DNA from: Herpetosiphonaceae bacterium | GTDB taxonomy: Bacteria; Chloroflexota; Chloroflexia; Chloroflexales; Herpetosiphonaceae | NCBI GenBank assembly: GCA_026003835.1 | Contig: BPHZ01000010.1 | Span: forward strand, 1 to 64,000 | Length of the DNA: 64,000 bases | Direction: 5' to 3' | In this document: piece after piece, positions 28,566-37,412 of the stretch | Numbering within the stretch: position 1 is the first letter of the stretch | Layout: each line of letters begins with the position of its first letter | Made by a program: the position numbers and the translations under genes | Notes under the pieces: generated by a model | Seen by the model: only the letters and a program-made list of their open reading frames with translations | The model's database searches: none | What the model was told of the DNA's origin: nothing

Positions 28566-31049
28566 ATGAAATACGCTCGAAGTATAGGACCTGCGCGCGC
28601 CTCCCGCTTCTGGTTGCTTCATCTCCTGCTTGGCGCCCTGGCTGGGGCTGCCGTTTTTCTGCTGGGCTTACAGACGCCGGCGAGGCAAGTGGTTGCTATC
28701 GGCAGTTACGGAGATTGGCATACGCTGCAGGGATGGCATAGTCCGGAGCCCGGCCCTTGGGCGACAACGCTGCGCTGGAGCGGCGAACGCTCCAGCCTGA
28801 TGTTCCAACCGCAGGGAACAGGTACGGGCCTGCTTGAGCTACAGCTGATCAATCCTCATCCCACAATGTCGGCAACGGTAGCGCTCAAGCAAGAACATTC
28901 GGCACTGTTGGCGTTCGAGGCGGCCCCGCAGCAGTTACGGCGTTACCAGTTGCTCGTTCCGCTCCCAGACGATGGTGGGGGACTGGTTCTGGGTATACAG
29001 TCCTCGCTCTATGAGCCGGCAGGCGACTCGCGCGTATTGGGTGTTGGACTTACCGGGGTAAGCCTTAAGGGTCCGCTGCAGCGGCAGTTGTATCTATGCT
29101 ATCTCGGGCCGGCTGCGCTGGGCGCCCTGCTGATTGGCCTGCTGATTACCTTGATCTGGGCCTCTCCCTGGATAGCGCCGCTCATCGCGCTGCTGCTTCC
29201 GGCCATGTTTAGCGTGCTGGCCCATTTCGAGCGGCCACTCGCATTGCAGGCGGCTACGATCCTGCCCTGGCTGGCGCTGGGACTGCTTGGCTACGCGCTG
29301 ATTCTGAGGCGATTTGCCGGCGCTGTACGGGCCAGGCCAATCCTGCTTGTAAGCCTGGCGCTGGCCGTCGCCCTGGCGCTGCGCTTCTGGAATCTGGAGT
29401 GGGACAATGGCGGGCTATTCCATCCCGATGAGTGGATCTTCAACGAAGTCTCTCGCACGCTGAAACCGCCATGGCACCCTCACTTCTTTGCATACGGCGG
29501 CTTTTTGATCTACCTCTACCGCATCACTGCCGAGGTACTGTCCAGCATCGGGGATCCAGACTGGTTGAGCAGCCGGTCGCGCTTTGTTTTAATCGGCCGG
29601 ACCTACTCGGCGATGGCAAGTAGCCTGACCCTGGTGGTCATGGCTTTGCTTGCCTGGCGCTGGAAAGGCGCCTCGGCAGCGGTCTGGTCGGCGCTGCTGC
29701 TGGCCGGACTGGTGCTGGCGGTGCAGCACGCGCACTATGGCACCACTGATTCAGCGCTGACGTTGCAGGCCGCACTGCTGGCATACGCATCGTTGCGCTA
29801 CCTGCAGCGTGGCAGCCGGCGAACGATCTTGGCCGCAGGTATCATCCTCGGCGTTTCTATTGCGACAAAGATTCCCGCAGCCAGCTTTGGCATCTTTCCA
29901 GCCACAGCCCTGGTGCTGCGGGCCTGGTCGTCGCGGCAAGAGGAGACACGGCCCTTACGTCGTATGCTCGGCCATGCCGGGCTATTGGCGGCCAGCGCTA
30001 TCCCCATCGCCATCCTCTGCTCGCCGTACTATCTGCTGGACTGGCGCGGCCTGCTGCGGGCGATGTCCATCGAGCGGGCGGCGGCCTCGGGTATGGCCGA
30101 CTTTACCTATCAATTTATCGACTCGATGCCCTACCTCTATCAGCTGCGCAATGGGCTGTTGACGATGGGGCCGCCGGTTGTCTTGCTTGGGCTTGCCGGA
30201 TGGCTCTGGCTTCTGGCGCGCTCGCTACGCCATCGACAGCCAGCAGATCTGCTTGTGTTGAGCTGGCCGACGATCTACTTTCTGCTGATCGGCGGCGTTT
30301 TCATCAAGTTCAACCGTTATATGCTCCCGCTTGCGCCATTTTTCTGTTTGTTCGCCGGCGTCCTGTTGAGCGATCTATCCGAGCGTTTTTCGGGCCGGCA
30401 TCTGGTCGTGGGGCTGGGCGCAGCCGCGGTGGCGCTAACGCTGGGCTATGGCCTGGTGTATGCCATCGGCGTCTATGGGCAGCCGGATCCGCGCATGGCG
30501 GCCAGCTTCTGGATCTACCGGCACGTCGCACCCGGCAGCATGGTCCTGCGCGAAGAGCACGAAATGGGACCGTTGATACCCTTCCAGGAGCCGGATAACC
30601 CACTCGCGCTGCTCTACGGCCCCTTCCTTTACACGGTAACAACACTCCAGGTCTACAATCCGGAGACCAGCGAGTCGCCATCGTACTACGCGCAGACACT
30701 ATCGAGCGCCGATTACCTAATCGTCTCAAGCAGGAGCCAGCACGTGACCTTTCGTCGTTTCCCGGAGCGCTTCCCGGTTCGCGCCTGTCTCTACGAACAA
30801 CTCTTCGCCGGCGAACTAGGTTATACAATGGTCAAGAGCTTCACGCGCGGGCCACAGATTGGCAGTTGGAGGATCGATGGCGAGCACAATCCGCAGATCG
30901 AAGAGACCTTTCAGGTATTCGACCACCCGACTGTCCTGATCTTCGCGCGTACACAGCCTGTGACAGCCGAGAGGATTGAAAGCGCTCTGATGACCGGCTG
31001 CTGGAGCAGCACCCGCTCAGGCATGCGTGAGAACCTGGTTATTCGGTGA
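28566..31049 (+). CDS. GT39/PMT-like membrane glycosyltransferase
   Basis: About 827 residues with ten or more membrane helices. A short N-terminal helix (LLHLLLGALAGAAVFLLGL) is followed by a ~120-residue extracytoplasmic beta domain, unusual in this family. The catalytic core starts around residue 270: ALALRFWNLEWDNGGLFHPD and EWIFNEV carry the loop-1 acidic residue of polyprenol-phosphate-sugar glycosyltransferases (ArnT/PMT type). A C-terminal soluble part follows (residues ~640-827). It probably moves a sugar from a lipid carrier to protein or a glycan outside the membrane. The start is uncertain: 28566 or the ATG at 28542, neither with a clear ribosome site. No partner genes are adjacent. 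Confidence 0.8.
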   Translation: MKYARSIGPARASRFWLLHLLLGALAGAAVFLLGLQTPARQVVAIGSYGDWHTLQGWHSPEPGPWATTLRWSGERSSLMFQPQGTGTGLLELQLINPHPTMSATVALKQEHSALLAFEAAPQQLRRYQLLVPLPDDGGGLVLGIQSSLYEPAGDSRVLGVGLTGVSLKGPLQRQLYLCYLGPAALGALLIGLLITLIWASPWIAPLIALLLPAMFSVLAHFERPLALQAATILPWLALGLLGYALILRRFAGAVRARPILLVSLALAVALALRFWNLEWDNGGLFHPDEWIFNEVSRTLKPPWHPHFFAYGGFLIYLYRITAEVLSSIGDPDWLSSRSRFVLIGRTYSAMASSLTLVVMALLAWRWKGASAAVWSALLLAGLVLAVQHAHYGTTDSALTLQAALLAYASLRYLQRGSRRTILAAGIILGVSIATKIPAASFGIFPATALVLRAWSSRQEETRPLRRMLGHAGLLAASAIPIAILCSPYYLLDWRGLLRAMSIERAAASGMADFTYQFIDSMPYLYQLRNGLLTMGPPVVLLGLAGWLWLLARSLRHRQPADLLVLSWPTIYFLLIGGVFIKFNRYMLPLAPFFCLFAGVLLSDLSERFSGRHLVVGLGAAAVALTLGYGLVYAIGVYGQPDPRMAASFWIYRHVAPGSMVLREEHEMGPLIPFQEPDNPLALLYGPFLYTVTTLQVYNPETSESPSYYAQTLSSADYLIVSSRSQHVTFRRFPERFPVRACLYEQLFAGELGYTMVKSFTRGPQIGSWRIDGEHNPQIEETFQVFDHPTVLIFARTQPVTAERIESALMTGCWSSTRSGMRENLVIR

Positions 31050-31174
31050 TGCTATCTCAAGAGGCACTGCGGAGACGAGCGGTCATCTCTATCATTGGGT
31101 GTGGTAGGCCGGTGGCGTTGTCTGAAGCCGCCCTGTGAACGATGGCTGCTTCTAGTGCTGAAAGGAACAAGGCT

Positions 31175-31993
31175 ATGCAGATTGCTGGACGTACGGTGCT
31201 GATTACCGGCGCCTCAAGCGGTATTGGGGCTGCCGCAGCCAGGGCGCTGGCGCGGAAAGGCGCGCATGTCCTGCTCCTGGCGCGCACGCAATCCATCCTG
31301 GAGCAGCTTGCCGCGGAGATTCGGGTGCGCGGCGGCACCGCCCATGTTTTTCCTGTTGATCTGGCCGATCTCGCAGCCATCGCCCATGTGACCCAGACCA
31401 TTAAGCGGGAGATCGGCACTCCTGATATCCTGATCAATAATGCTGGCGCCGGACGCTGGTTGTTCATCGAGGAGACGAATCCTACGGAGGCGGCGGAGAT
31501 GATGGCCGTGCCCTACCTCGCCGCATTTGCGATAACCCAGGCTTTCTTAGGAGAGATGCTGCGGCGAGGTCGTGGGCATATCGTCAATCTGACCTCGCCT
31601 GCCGGCTATATTGCCTGGCCGGGCGCCGCTGCCTACAGCGTGGCGCGCTGGGCCATGCGGGGCTTTACTGCGGCGCTGCGGGCTGACCTCTCTGGAACTG
31701 GCGTTGGCGTCACGCTGATCGTGCCGGGCAAGGTTGCATCCCCCTATTTCGCCAATAACCCCGGCTCAGAGGAGCGTATCCCGCAACTGAGCAAGCTCTA
31801 TCGCACGCTTACGCCGGAACAGGTGGCGGAGGCGATTGTGACTGCCATCGAGCATAATCGCCGGGAGGTGGTGCTGCCCTTTATGCTGAAGCTGACAATG
31901 CTGCTGCACCGGTTCTTTCCTCGCCCAATCGAGTGGCTTGTGATACGATCGGGATGGAAGCGTGCCGCATCGTCAGAGATCCCCATCGATTGA
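31175..31993 (+). CDS. Short-chain dehydrogenase/reductase (SDR), catalytic Lys replaced by Arg
   Basis: A 272-residue classical SDR. The Rossmann motif is VLITGASSGIGAAAA, the structural NNAG is in ILINNAGAG, and the Ser is in VNLTSPAGY. The active-site Tyr is in AAYSVARWAMRGF, where the usual YxxxK is YxxxR. NAD(P)-dependent oxidoreduction of an alcohol or ketone is expected. The C-terminal ~30 residues (LLHRFFPRPIEWLVIRSGWK) may touch the membrane. The ATG at 31175 follows AAGGA; an upstream in-frame ATG at 31142 has no such site. The Arg replacement could lower activity or mark a subfamily. Confidence 0.9.
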   Translation: MQIAGRTVLITGASSGIGAAAARALARKGAHVLLLARTQSILEQLAAEIRVRGGTAHVFPVDLADLAAIAHVTQTIKREIGTPDILINNAGAGRWLFIEETNPTEAAEMMAVPYLAAFAITQAFLGEMLRRGRGHIVNLTSPAGYIAWPGAAAYSVARWAMRGFTAALRADLSGTGVGVTLIVPGKVASPYFANNPGSEERIPQLSKLYRTLTPEQVAEAIVTAIEHNRREVVLPFMLKLTMLLHRFFPRPIEWLVIRSGWKRAASSEIPID

Positions 31994-32007
31994 TGATTGG
32001 ATCGTGG

Positions 32008-33915
32008 TTAAGTCCTGCTCTGCGGGGCTGTTAGATTTGGCCTGAGGGCAATCAGAGTCATATCATCGGCCTGCTCAGCGTCAGCAATAAAGCCCGTCAC
32101 CTCGGCAAGCAGATGATCGATGAGCTGCTGAGGGCGCGTGGTGGCGGCGCCGCGCAGCGCCTGCTCCAATCGCTCGAAGCCGAAGATTTCCCTGTCCGGG
32201 CTATGAGCCTCAACGACGCCGTCGCTAACTAGCATCAGCACATCCCTTGGCCGAAGATCGACTGTGATCTCCGGGTACTGAGCATCGTGAAGCGTTCCTA
32301 GCGGCAGACCCTGGACGTCGATCATCTGCACCTGGCCGTTGCGGATGAGCAGTGGCGCGATCATACCCGCATTGGCAACGTGAAGCATCCCGCGGTCAAG
32401 GTCGATCAGCATATAGAGCACAGCCGCGTTCATGCGGTTGGTCTGCAGGCGAAGGCCGAGGCGCCGATTGAGCATCGACAACAGCCTGCCGGGCTGCGGC
32501 ACCTCGCGCGCCTGGGCCTCAAGGGTGCTGGAGACCAGGGCCATCATCAGCGCTGCGCCGAACCCTTTCCCGGAAATATCGCCGATAGCGATGCCCATCC
32601 GATTCTCACGGAAGGCGACAAAGGTGTAGAAGTCGCCGCCGACCTCGGAAGCCGGAAGCGAGCGGGCGGCGACGATCAGCTTATCTTCGCTCCAGGGCGG
32701 TCGTTGTGGCAGCAGCCCAATCTGAATATCACGCGCCAACTCCATACCATGGCGCAAGTGATTAGCCTGCTGCTCGATCTTATGTTCAGCCTCTTCGAGC
32801 GCATCGAGCATGCCATTGATAGCTTTGGCCAGATCGCTGAGTTCATCGTTACCGGCAGGCGGTACTCTGGCGGCAAAATCGCTTTGCGCGCCAATTTCGC
32901 TGACACGACTGCTGAGGCGAGCGAGGCGCGAGAGCACGACGCGCTCAAGCAAGAGCATCACCGCGCCGCCGAAGATCAGCCCTGCGGCGATCAGCGACAC
33001 TACAAAGTAGAAGATTGTCGTCTTGCCCTGGGTATAGATGCGCCGCGGCATCTCGACACGGACCAGTAACGCCGGATTTTTATGGATGTCCTCCAGCAAT
33101 GTGTAGCCGGCAACGGTTTCGGCGCTGAGTGGCTGCACCAAGATATCACTCTCGCGCCACAGCGTCCGGCGGGCCTCTTGCAGATCAGCAGAAAGCTGGG
33201 GATCATCAGCTCTGCGGAGATCGAGGGACAGGCGCGTCCGCTCTGCAATGCGGGCGATAACAGGGTCGTCGAGGTAGCGGCCAAAGAGCAGCGTGCCGCG
33301 CGACGGCCCCATCTTATCGCTGGTTAGGATGGGATGGGCGGCGACCAGCAGCGGCCCCCCCGGCAGCAGCACAAGACCGGTCTTACGACCGTTTCCATTG
33401 TGCTGGTCAAGCAGCGGTGCGAGATCAACTTTCGGATTGTGCAACCCCTCGGGCAGCGGGGTTTCCTGTTCCTGGTTGAGATCGAACGCTTTCGCAAAGA
33501 CGATTTCATCCGAGGAGTCGAGAATCATCAGCAGGTTGACGCGGATATTGATAAAGGTCTCATCGACCATATTTGCTTCGATATAGTCGGGGTTGCTGTC
33601 CTCGACGAAGGCATAGGTATCATCCCACGCCGCGTAATCTGTTGCCACGTCGCCAAGCCGCTCCAGATCCTCCGAAAGCGCGCTGACGACACGCTCAACA
33701 TTGGTCTGGACGGATTGCTCCTCAAGCTGGATGAAGCTATCCAGGAGCACAATTCGGAGGGGGATAGCGAGGATAAAGAGCAGGCCGACAATTGTGACAC
33801 TGACGATCATCAACGTCTTGAGACGGAGCGTCGAGCGCCTGTGGCGAGGCCGTTTACCGGCGGTGTTCATGGTTGTGGTGAGGGCTCGATCGTCGGCCCG
33901 CTCTTGTGGTTGCAT
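32008..33915 (-). CDS. Membrane sensor phosphatase: CHASE4-HAMP-SpoIIE (RsbU-like PP2C)
   Basis: 635 residues. A basic N-terminus precedes membrane helix 1 (MIVSVTIVGLLFILAIPL). An extracytoplasmic CHASE4-type sensor follows (VATDYAAWDDTYAFV, NMVDETFINIRVNLLMILD), then helix 2 (FYFVVSLIAAGLIFGGAVML), HAMP (LARLSSRVSEIGAQSDFAAR) and a coiled coil. The C-terminal PP2C/SpoIIE domain has metal-binding acids in ASEVGGDFYTF, IAIGDISGKGFGAAL and QADDMTLIAL. It would dephosphorylate an anti-anti-sigma factor in response to an outside ligand. No RsbV/RsbW partner lies nearby. It is monocistronic. Confidence 0.92.
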   Translation of the reverse strand: MQPQERADDRALTTTMNTAGKRPRHRRSTLRLKTLMIVSVTIVGLLFILAIPLRIVLLDSFIQLEEQSVQTNVERVVSALSEDLERLGDVATDYAAWDDTYAFVEDSNPDYIEANMVDETFINIRVNLLMILDSSDEIVFAKAFDLNQEQETPLPEGLHNPKVDLAPLLDQHNGNGRKTGLVLLPGGPLLVAAHPILTSDKMGPSRGTLLFGRYLDDPVIARIAERTRLSLDLRRADDPQLSADLQEARRTLWRESDILVQPLSAETVAGYTLLEDIHKNPALLVRVEMPRRIYTQGKTTIFYFVVSLIAAGLIFGGAVMLLLERVVLSRLARLSSRVSEIGAQSDFAARVPPAGNDELSDLAKAINGMLDALEEAEHKIEQQANHLRHGMELARDIQIGLLPQRPPWSEDKLIVAARSLPASEVGGDFYTFVAFRENRMGIAIGDISGKGFGAALMMALVSSTLEAQAREVPQPGRLLSMLNRRLGLRLQTNRMNAAVLYMLIDLDRGMLHVANAGMIAPLLIRNGQVQMIDVQGLPLGTLHDAQYPEITVDLRPRDVLMLVSDGVVEAHSPDREIFGFERLEQALRGAATTRPQQLIDHLLAEVTGFIADAEQADDMTLIALRPNLTAPQSRT

Positions 33916-33938
33916 ATAGCTTTGTCCGCTGTTACATA

Positions 33939-34040
33939 GTGGTCGATCACACAGCCATTGATGGGGTAGTTTGGCGGGGCGCAGCCCCTCCAGCTCCCCC
34001 TTTCCTTATGATCTTTCCAGTGGTGATCCAATAGTTATCG
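33939..34040 (+). repeat. Dispersed intergenic repeat, copy D
   Basis: The most complete copy with H: GTGGTCGATCACACAG at the left, GGCGGGGCGCAGCCCCTCC hairpin, CCCCCTTTCC, and GATCCAATAGTTATCG at the right. It lies between the SpoIIE phosphatase and the second leuS. Confidence 0.75.
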
Positions 34041-34041
34041 T

Positions 34042-36477
34042 CTAACGGATAACGATATTGATCAGTTTACCGGGAACGACGACGGTTTTAACTAGCTGTT
34101 TGCCGTCGAGGCTATCCCGGACGCGCTCGTGGCCCAGGGCCAGCCGCTTAATCTCCTCCTCGCCGGCTGTGGCGGGCACAGTGATGCGGGCGCGTACCTT
34201 CCCGTTGATCTGGACGGGGATCTCAATCTCCTGCTCCTGGATGAGCGCCTCGTCATATTGAGGCCAGGGCTGCTGGTGGACACTATAGGCTCCGCCCAGC
34301 CGCTCCCACAGCTCCTCAGCCAGGTGCGGGGCGAAGGGCGCCAGCAGCAGCGTCAACGTCTCACGCGCCTCTTGCCAAACCGGCGTATGACCCAGGCCTG
34401 TCTCACGCACGCGCATCATCTCGTTGACCAGCTCCATGAGCGCGGCAATGGCGGTGTTGAAGCCAAAGGTTTCCAGATCTTCGCCGACGCGTTTAATAGT
34501 GCGATGGACGGCGCGGCGCAGCGCCTGCTGATCGCCGCCCTCGCCACCTGAGGGCTCCTCGGTGACGACACGCCAGGCCCGGTCGAGGAAGCGCACGACC
34601 CCCTCGATGCCGCGGCTGTTCCATGGCCCGCCCTGCTCCCATGGGCCGATGAACATCAGGAAGGTACGCACGGCATCGGCGCCGTAGCGACTTGCCAGAT
34701 CATCGGGATCGACGACATTACCCCGGCTTTTCGACATCTTCTCATTATCCTCGCCAAGGATAATGCCCTGATTGAAGAGCCGGAGCATTGGCTCGTCAAA
34801 CCAGACCAGCCCGAGATCGCGCATCACCTTGGTCCAGAAGCGTGTATAGAGCAGGTGCATGACTGCGTGTTCAGCTCCGCCCGTGTACTGATCCACAGGC
34901 AGCCAGTTTTTGCCGATCTCAGGGTCGAACGGCCCTTTGTCATAGTGCGGGCTCAGGTAGCGGTACTGATACCACGACGAGTCGACGAAGGTATCCATCG
35001 TATCGGTGTCGCGCTCGCCAGGGCCGCCACACTGCGGGCAGGTCGTCAGCCGGAACTCCTCATTGAACTTGAGCGGCGACTCGCCGGTAGGCCGGAAATC
35101 GACATTCTGCGGCAGAAGCACCGGCAGCTGATCCTCGGGGACCGGGATAGTACCGCACTGTGGGCAGTAGATAATCGGGATGGGTGTGCCCCAGTAGCGC
35201 TGGCGGCTGATCAGCCAGTCGCGCAGGCGATAATTGACCGCCCGTTTACCGATACCCTGCTCCTCCAGCCACTCGATCACGCGATCCCAGCCGCTATCGG
35301 TATCCAGCCCGCTGATCGGCCCGGAGTTGACGATGACACCGTCGCCGATGTATGCCTGCTCCAGTGGCGCGTCTGCCTCCTGCGGCGTGGGGGCGATAAC
35401 ACGCCTGATAGGCAGATCGTACTTCCTGGCGAACTCAAAGTCGCGCTCGTCGTGGGCGGGCACGGCCATAATCGCGCCGGTGCCGTAGCCCATCAGCACA
35501 TAGTCGGCGATCCAGATCGGGATGCGTTGGTTATTGACCGGGTTGATAGCGTAGGCGCCGATGAAGACGCCAGTCTTCTCCTTTTCGGTCGAGAGACGGT
35601 CGATCTCGCTCTGGCGGGCTGCCTGAAACTTGTAGGCCTCGACGATCGTGCGCTGCTCCTCGCTCGTCAGCTTATCGACGAGTGGATGCTCGGGCGCCAG
35701 GACCATAAATGTCGCTCCCCAGAGCGTATCGGGCCGCGTGGTGAAGATCTCAATCTGATCGCCCTGCTCGCTGTGGAAGATGACCTGTGCGCCCTCGGAG
35801 CGGCCGATCCAGTTGCGCTGCATGGTAATGATGCGCTCCGGCCACTCCAGCCCTGAGAAGTCGAGCAGCTCCTCGGCATAGCTGGTGATGCGGAAAAACC
35901 ACTGCTCAAGCTCGCGCTTGATCACCGGCGTATCGCAGCGCTCGCAGCGGCGCTCGGCGCCAACCACCTGCTCGCGTGCCAGCGTCGTATTGCACGATGG
36001 GCACCAATCGACGGGCGCGAACTGTTTATAGGCCAGCCCGCGCTTATAAAACTGCAGGAAGAACCACTGATTCCAGCGGTAATACTCCGGATCGGCGGTG
36101 ATCACCTCTTTGCTCCAATCGATCATCATCCCGATCGACTGAAGCTGCTTGCGCATATGGACAATATTATCGTAGGTCCACTGGCGCGGATCGACGCCGC
36201 GCTTGATCGCCGCGTTCTCCGCCGGTAGGCCAAAGGCATCAAAGCCCATCGGGAAGAAGACGCTGTAGCCGCGCATGCGCATGTAGCGGGCGCGTGTATC
36301 GCTGGGCGCCATCGCGTACCAGTGACCGATATGCAAGTTGCCGCTGGGATAGGGCAGCATCGTCAACGCATAATGCTTGGGCCGGGAAGGCTCTTCCTCC
36401 ATCCTGTAGATGCCGCTCTCTTCCCAGCGCCGCTGCCATTTAGGCTCAATGTGTTGTGGGTTATAGCGCTCCCCCAT
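34042..36477 (-). CDS. leuS: Leucyl-tRNA synthetase, paralogue 2 (canonical active site)
   Basis: 811 residues, start 36477 after AGGAGCATCTC. It has HIGH as NLHIGHWYAMAP, the usual GFDAFGLPAENAAIKRG rim, KMSKS as EKMSKSRGNVV, and a complete CP1 editing domain (FTTRPDTLWGATF, MAVPAHDERDFEFA). Zinc-type Cys pairs CPSC/CERC and CPQC/CPQC are present. It performs the same reaction as paralogue 1. Its upstream region has an ordinary promoter and a short AT-rich hairpin but no Leu-rich ORF or terminator. The two genes share long near-identical DNA stretches, for example 35389-35560 with 26909-27080, about nine mismatches in 172 bases by eye. Confidence 0.97.
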   Translation of the reverse strand: MGERYNPQHIEPKWQRRWEESGIYRMEEEPSRPKHYALTMLPYPSGNLHIGHWYAMAPSDTRARYMRMRGYSVFFPMGFDAFGLPAENAAIKRGVDPRQWTYDNIVHMRKQLQSIGMMIDWSKEVITADPEYYRWNQWFFLQFYKRGLAYKQFAPVDWCPSCNTTLAREQVVGAERRCERCDTPVIKRELEQWFFRITSYAEELLDFSGLEWPERIITMQRNWIGRSEGAQVIFHSEQGDQIEIFTTRPDTLWGATFMVLAPEHPLVDKLTSEEQRTIVEAYKFQAARQSEIDRLSTEKEKTGVFIGAYAINPVNNQRIPIWIADYVLMGYGTGAIMAVPAHDERDFEFARKYDLPIRRVIAPTPQEADAPLEQAYIGDGVIVNSGPISGLDTDSGWDRVIEWLEEQGIGKRAVNYRLRDWLISRQRYWGTPIPIIYCPQCGTIPVPEDQLPVLLPQNVDFRPTGESPLKFNEEFRLTTCPQCGGPGERDTDTMDTFVDSSWYQYRYLSPHYDKGPFDPEIGKNWLPVDQYTGGAEHAVMHLLYTRFWTKVMRDLGLVWFDEPMLRLFNQGIILGEDNEKMSKSRGNVVDPDDLASRYGADAVRTFLMFIGPWEQGGPWNSRGIEGVVRFLDRAWRVVTEEPSGGEGGDQQALRRAVHRTIKRVGEDLETFGFNTAIAALMELVNEMMRVRETGLGHTPVWQEARETLTLLLAPFAPHLAEELWERLGGAYSVHQQPWPQYDEALIQEQEIEIPVQINGKVRARITVPATAGEEEIKRLALGHERVRDSLDGKQLVKTVVVPGKLINIVIR

Positions 36478-36563
36478 GAGATGCTCCTGGAATAGCTTTA
36501 AACTATGAGCTAAAGCTATAACAATACTCTTTGCTTTTGCTCTTCTGTTGTCTGGTCAGGTCC

Positions 36564-36591
36564 ATTGTACCGCATCTGGCGACCGCTGCAA
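36564..36591 (-). promoter_or_regulatory. Candidate promoter of second leuS
   Basis: TTGCAG (36586-36591), 16 bases, TACAAT (36564-36569) on the minus strand, about 90 bases upstream of the ATG. A small hairpin ATAGCTTTA...TAAAGCTAT sits in the leader and is not followed by a T-run. Confidence 0.5.
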
Positions 36592-36628
36592 CAAGCTGCG
36601 GCTTGAGCGCGGGCAGAGCGCCCATGTT

Positions 36629-37198
36629 TCAAACGATACCTCCGGCTTCCTCCGGCCATGGCTGCTCTCGTGCAGCGCGGTGCTTGCTCCAATAGCGGCG
36701 ATAGAGCAGGAAATAGACGAGGGCGAGCGCGGTCAGGTTGGCAATGAGGATCGCTGGGCGTCCCCAGCTATAGCCAATGATTTTGAAATCGGACAGCGGA
36801 AAGAGAAAGGGCGTTTCGTAGCGTTCGTGGGTTGGGATATCCATCAAGATATGGACCAGCCAGGGCAGGAGAAGCCATGGCGGCCGGCGGCGCAGCAGGT
36901 ACCAGATTAGCGCGACAGCAGCGAGGATGATCAGGCTGTGAGTCCAGACGTAATAGGTGTTGTAGGCGTAGACCAGCTCCTCGGGCAGCGGCGGTCCATC
37001 CCTGCGCCAGATCGACGGATCGGCGCCGCCTCGCTCGTTCAGCGCGGAGAGCCCCTTTCTGCTGATACGATCGATCAGAGCGGCGCTGCTGTAGAGCAGA
37101 TCGGGCGCGGCGCCCATGACGGCTCCCCAGCGCGCTGTACGTGGGCCTCGCCAGCGGGTGACTGCATAGCCCCAGAGCGCATGCGAAAGTGTATCCAT
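36629..37198 (-). CDS. Membrane-bound metal-dependent hydrolase (YdjM/DUF457 type)
   Basis: About 189 residues from the ATG at 37198 (MDTLSHALWGYAV), which follows GGAGGCGGG; the longer frame from 37231 lacks one. The family pattern of His/Asp metal ligands is present: DTLSHALWG, MGAAPDLLYS, VWTHSLII and LVHILMDIPTH, set among about four membrane helices. Homologues are annotated as inner-membrane hydrolases, some LexA-regulated; the substrate is unknown. It stands between leuS and a DUF3754 protein with no clear operon. Confidence 0.85.
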   Translation of the reverse strand: MDTLSHALWGYAVTRWRGPRTARWGAVMGAAPDLLYSSAALIDRISRKGLSALNERGGADPSIWRRDGPPLPEELVYAYNTYYVWTHSLIILAAVALIWYLLRRRPPWLLLPWLVHILMDIPTHERYETPFLFPLSDFKIIGYSWGRPAILIANLTALALVYFLLYRRYWSKHRAAREQPWPEEAGGIV

Positions 37199-37233
37199 CC
37201 CGCCTCCTACCGGCAAGACTACTTCGGCCACAC

Positions 37234-37300
37234 CAGCAGGGTGGTTTGGCGGGGCTCTACCCCTCCAACTCCCCTTTCCTGATTACCGAAGATCGCCCAC
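37234..37300 (+). repeat. Dispersed intergenic repeat, copy E
   Basis: GGTGGTTTGGCGGGGC followed by CTACCCCTCC and CCCCTTTCCTGATTACC, upstream of the DUF457 gene. It matches the central half of copies D and H. Confidence 0.65.
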
Positions 37301-37412
37301 AGGCTGAATTTCTGGTGAGTATATCCGATCTCAATACCCTGTGCAACGCCGGAATACGAGTCGGGTTCATCTTACCGTCGAAGGAGCTTGGATCCCTATC
37401 CACGTTTTGCGT

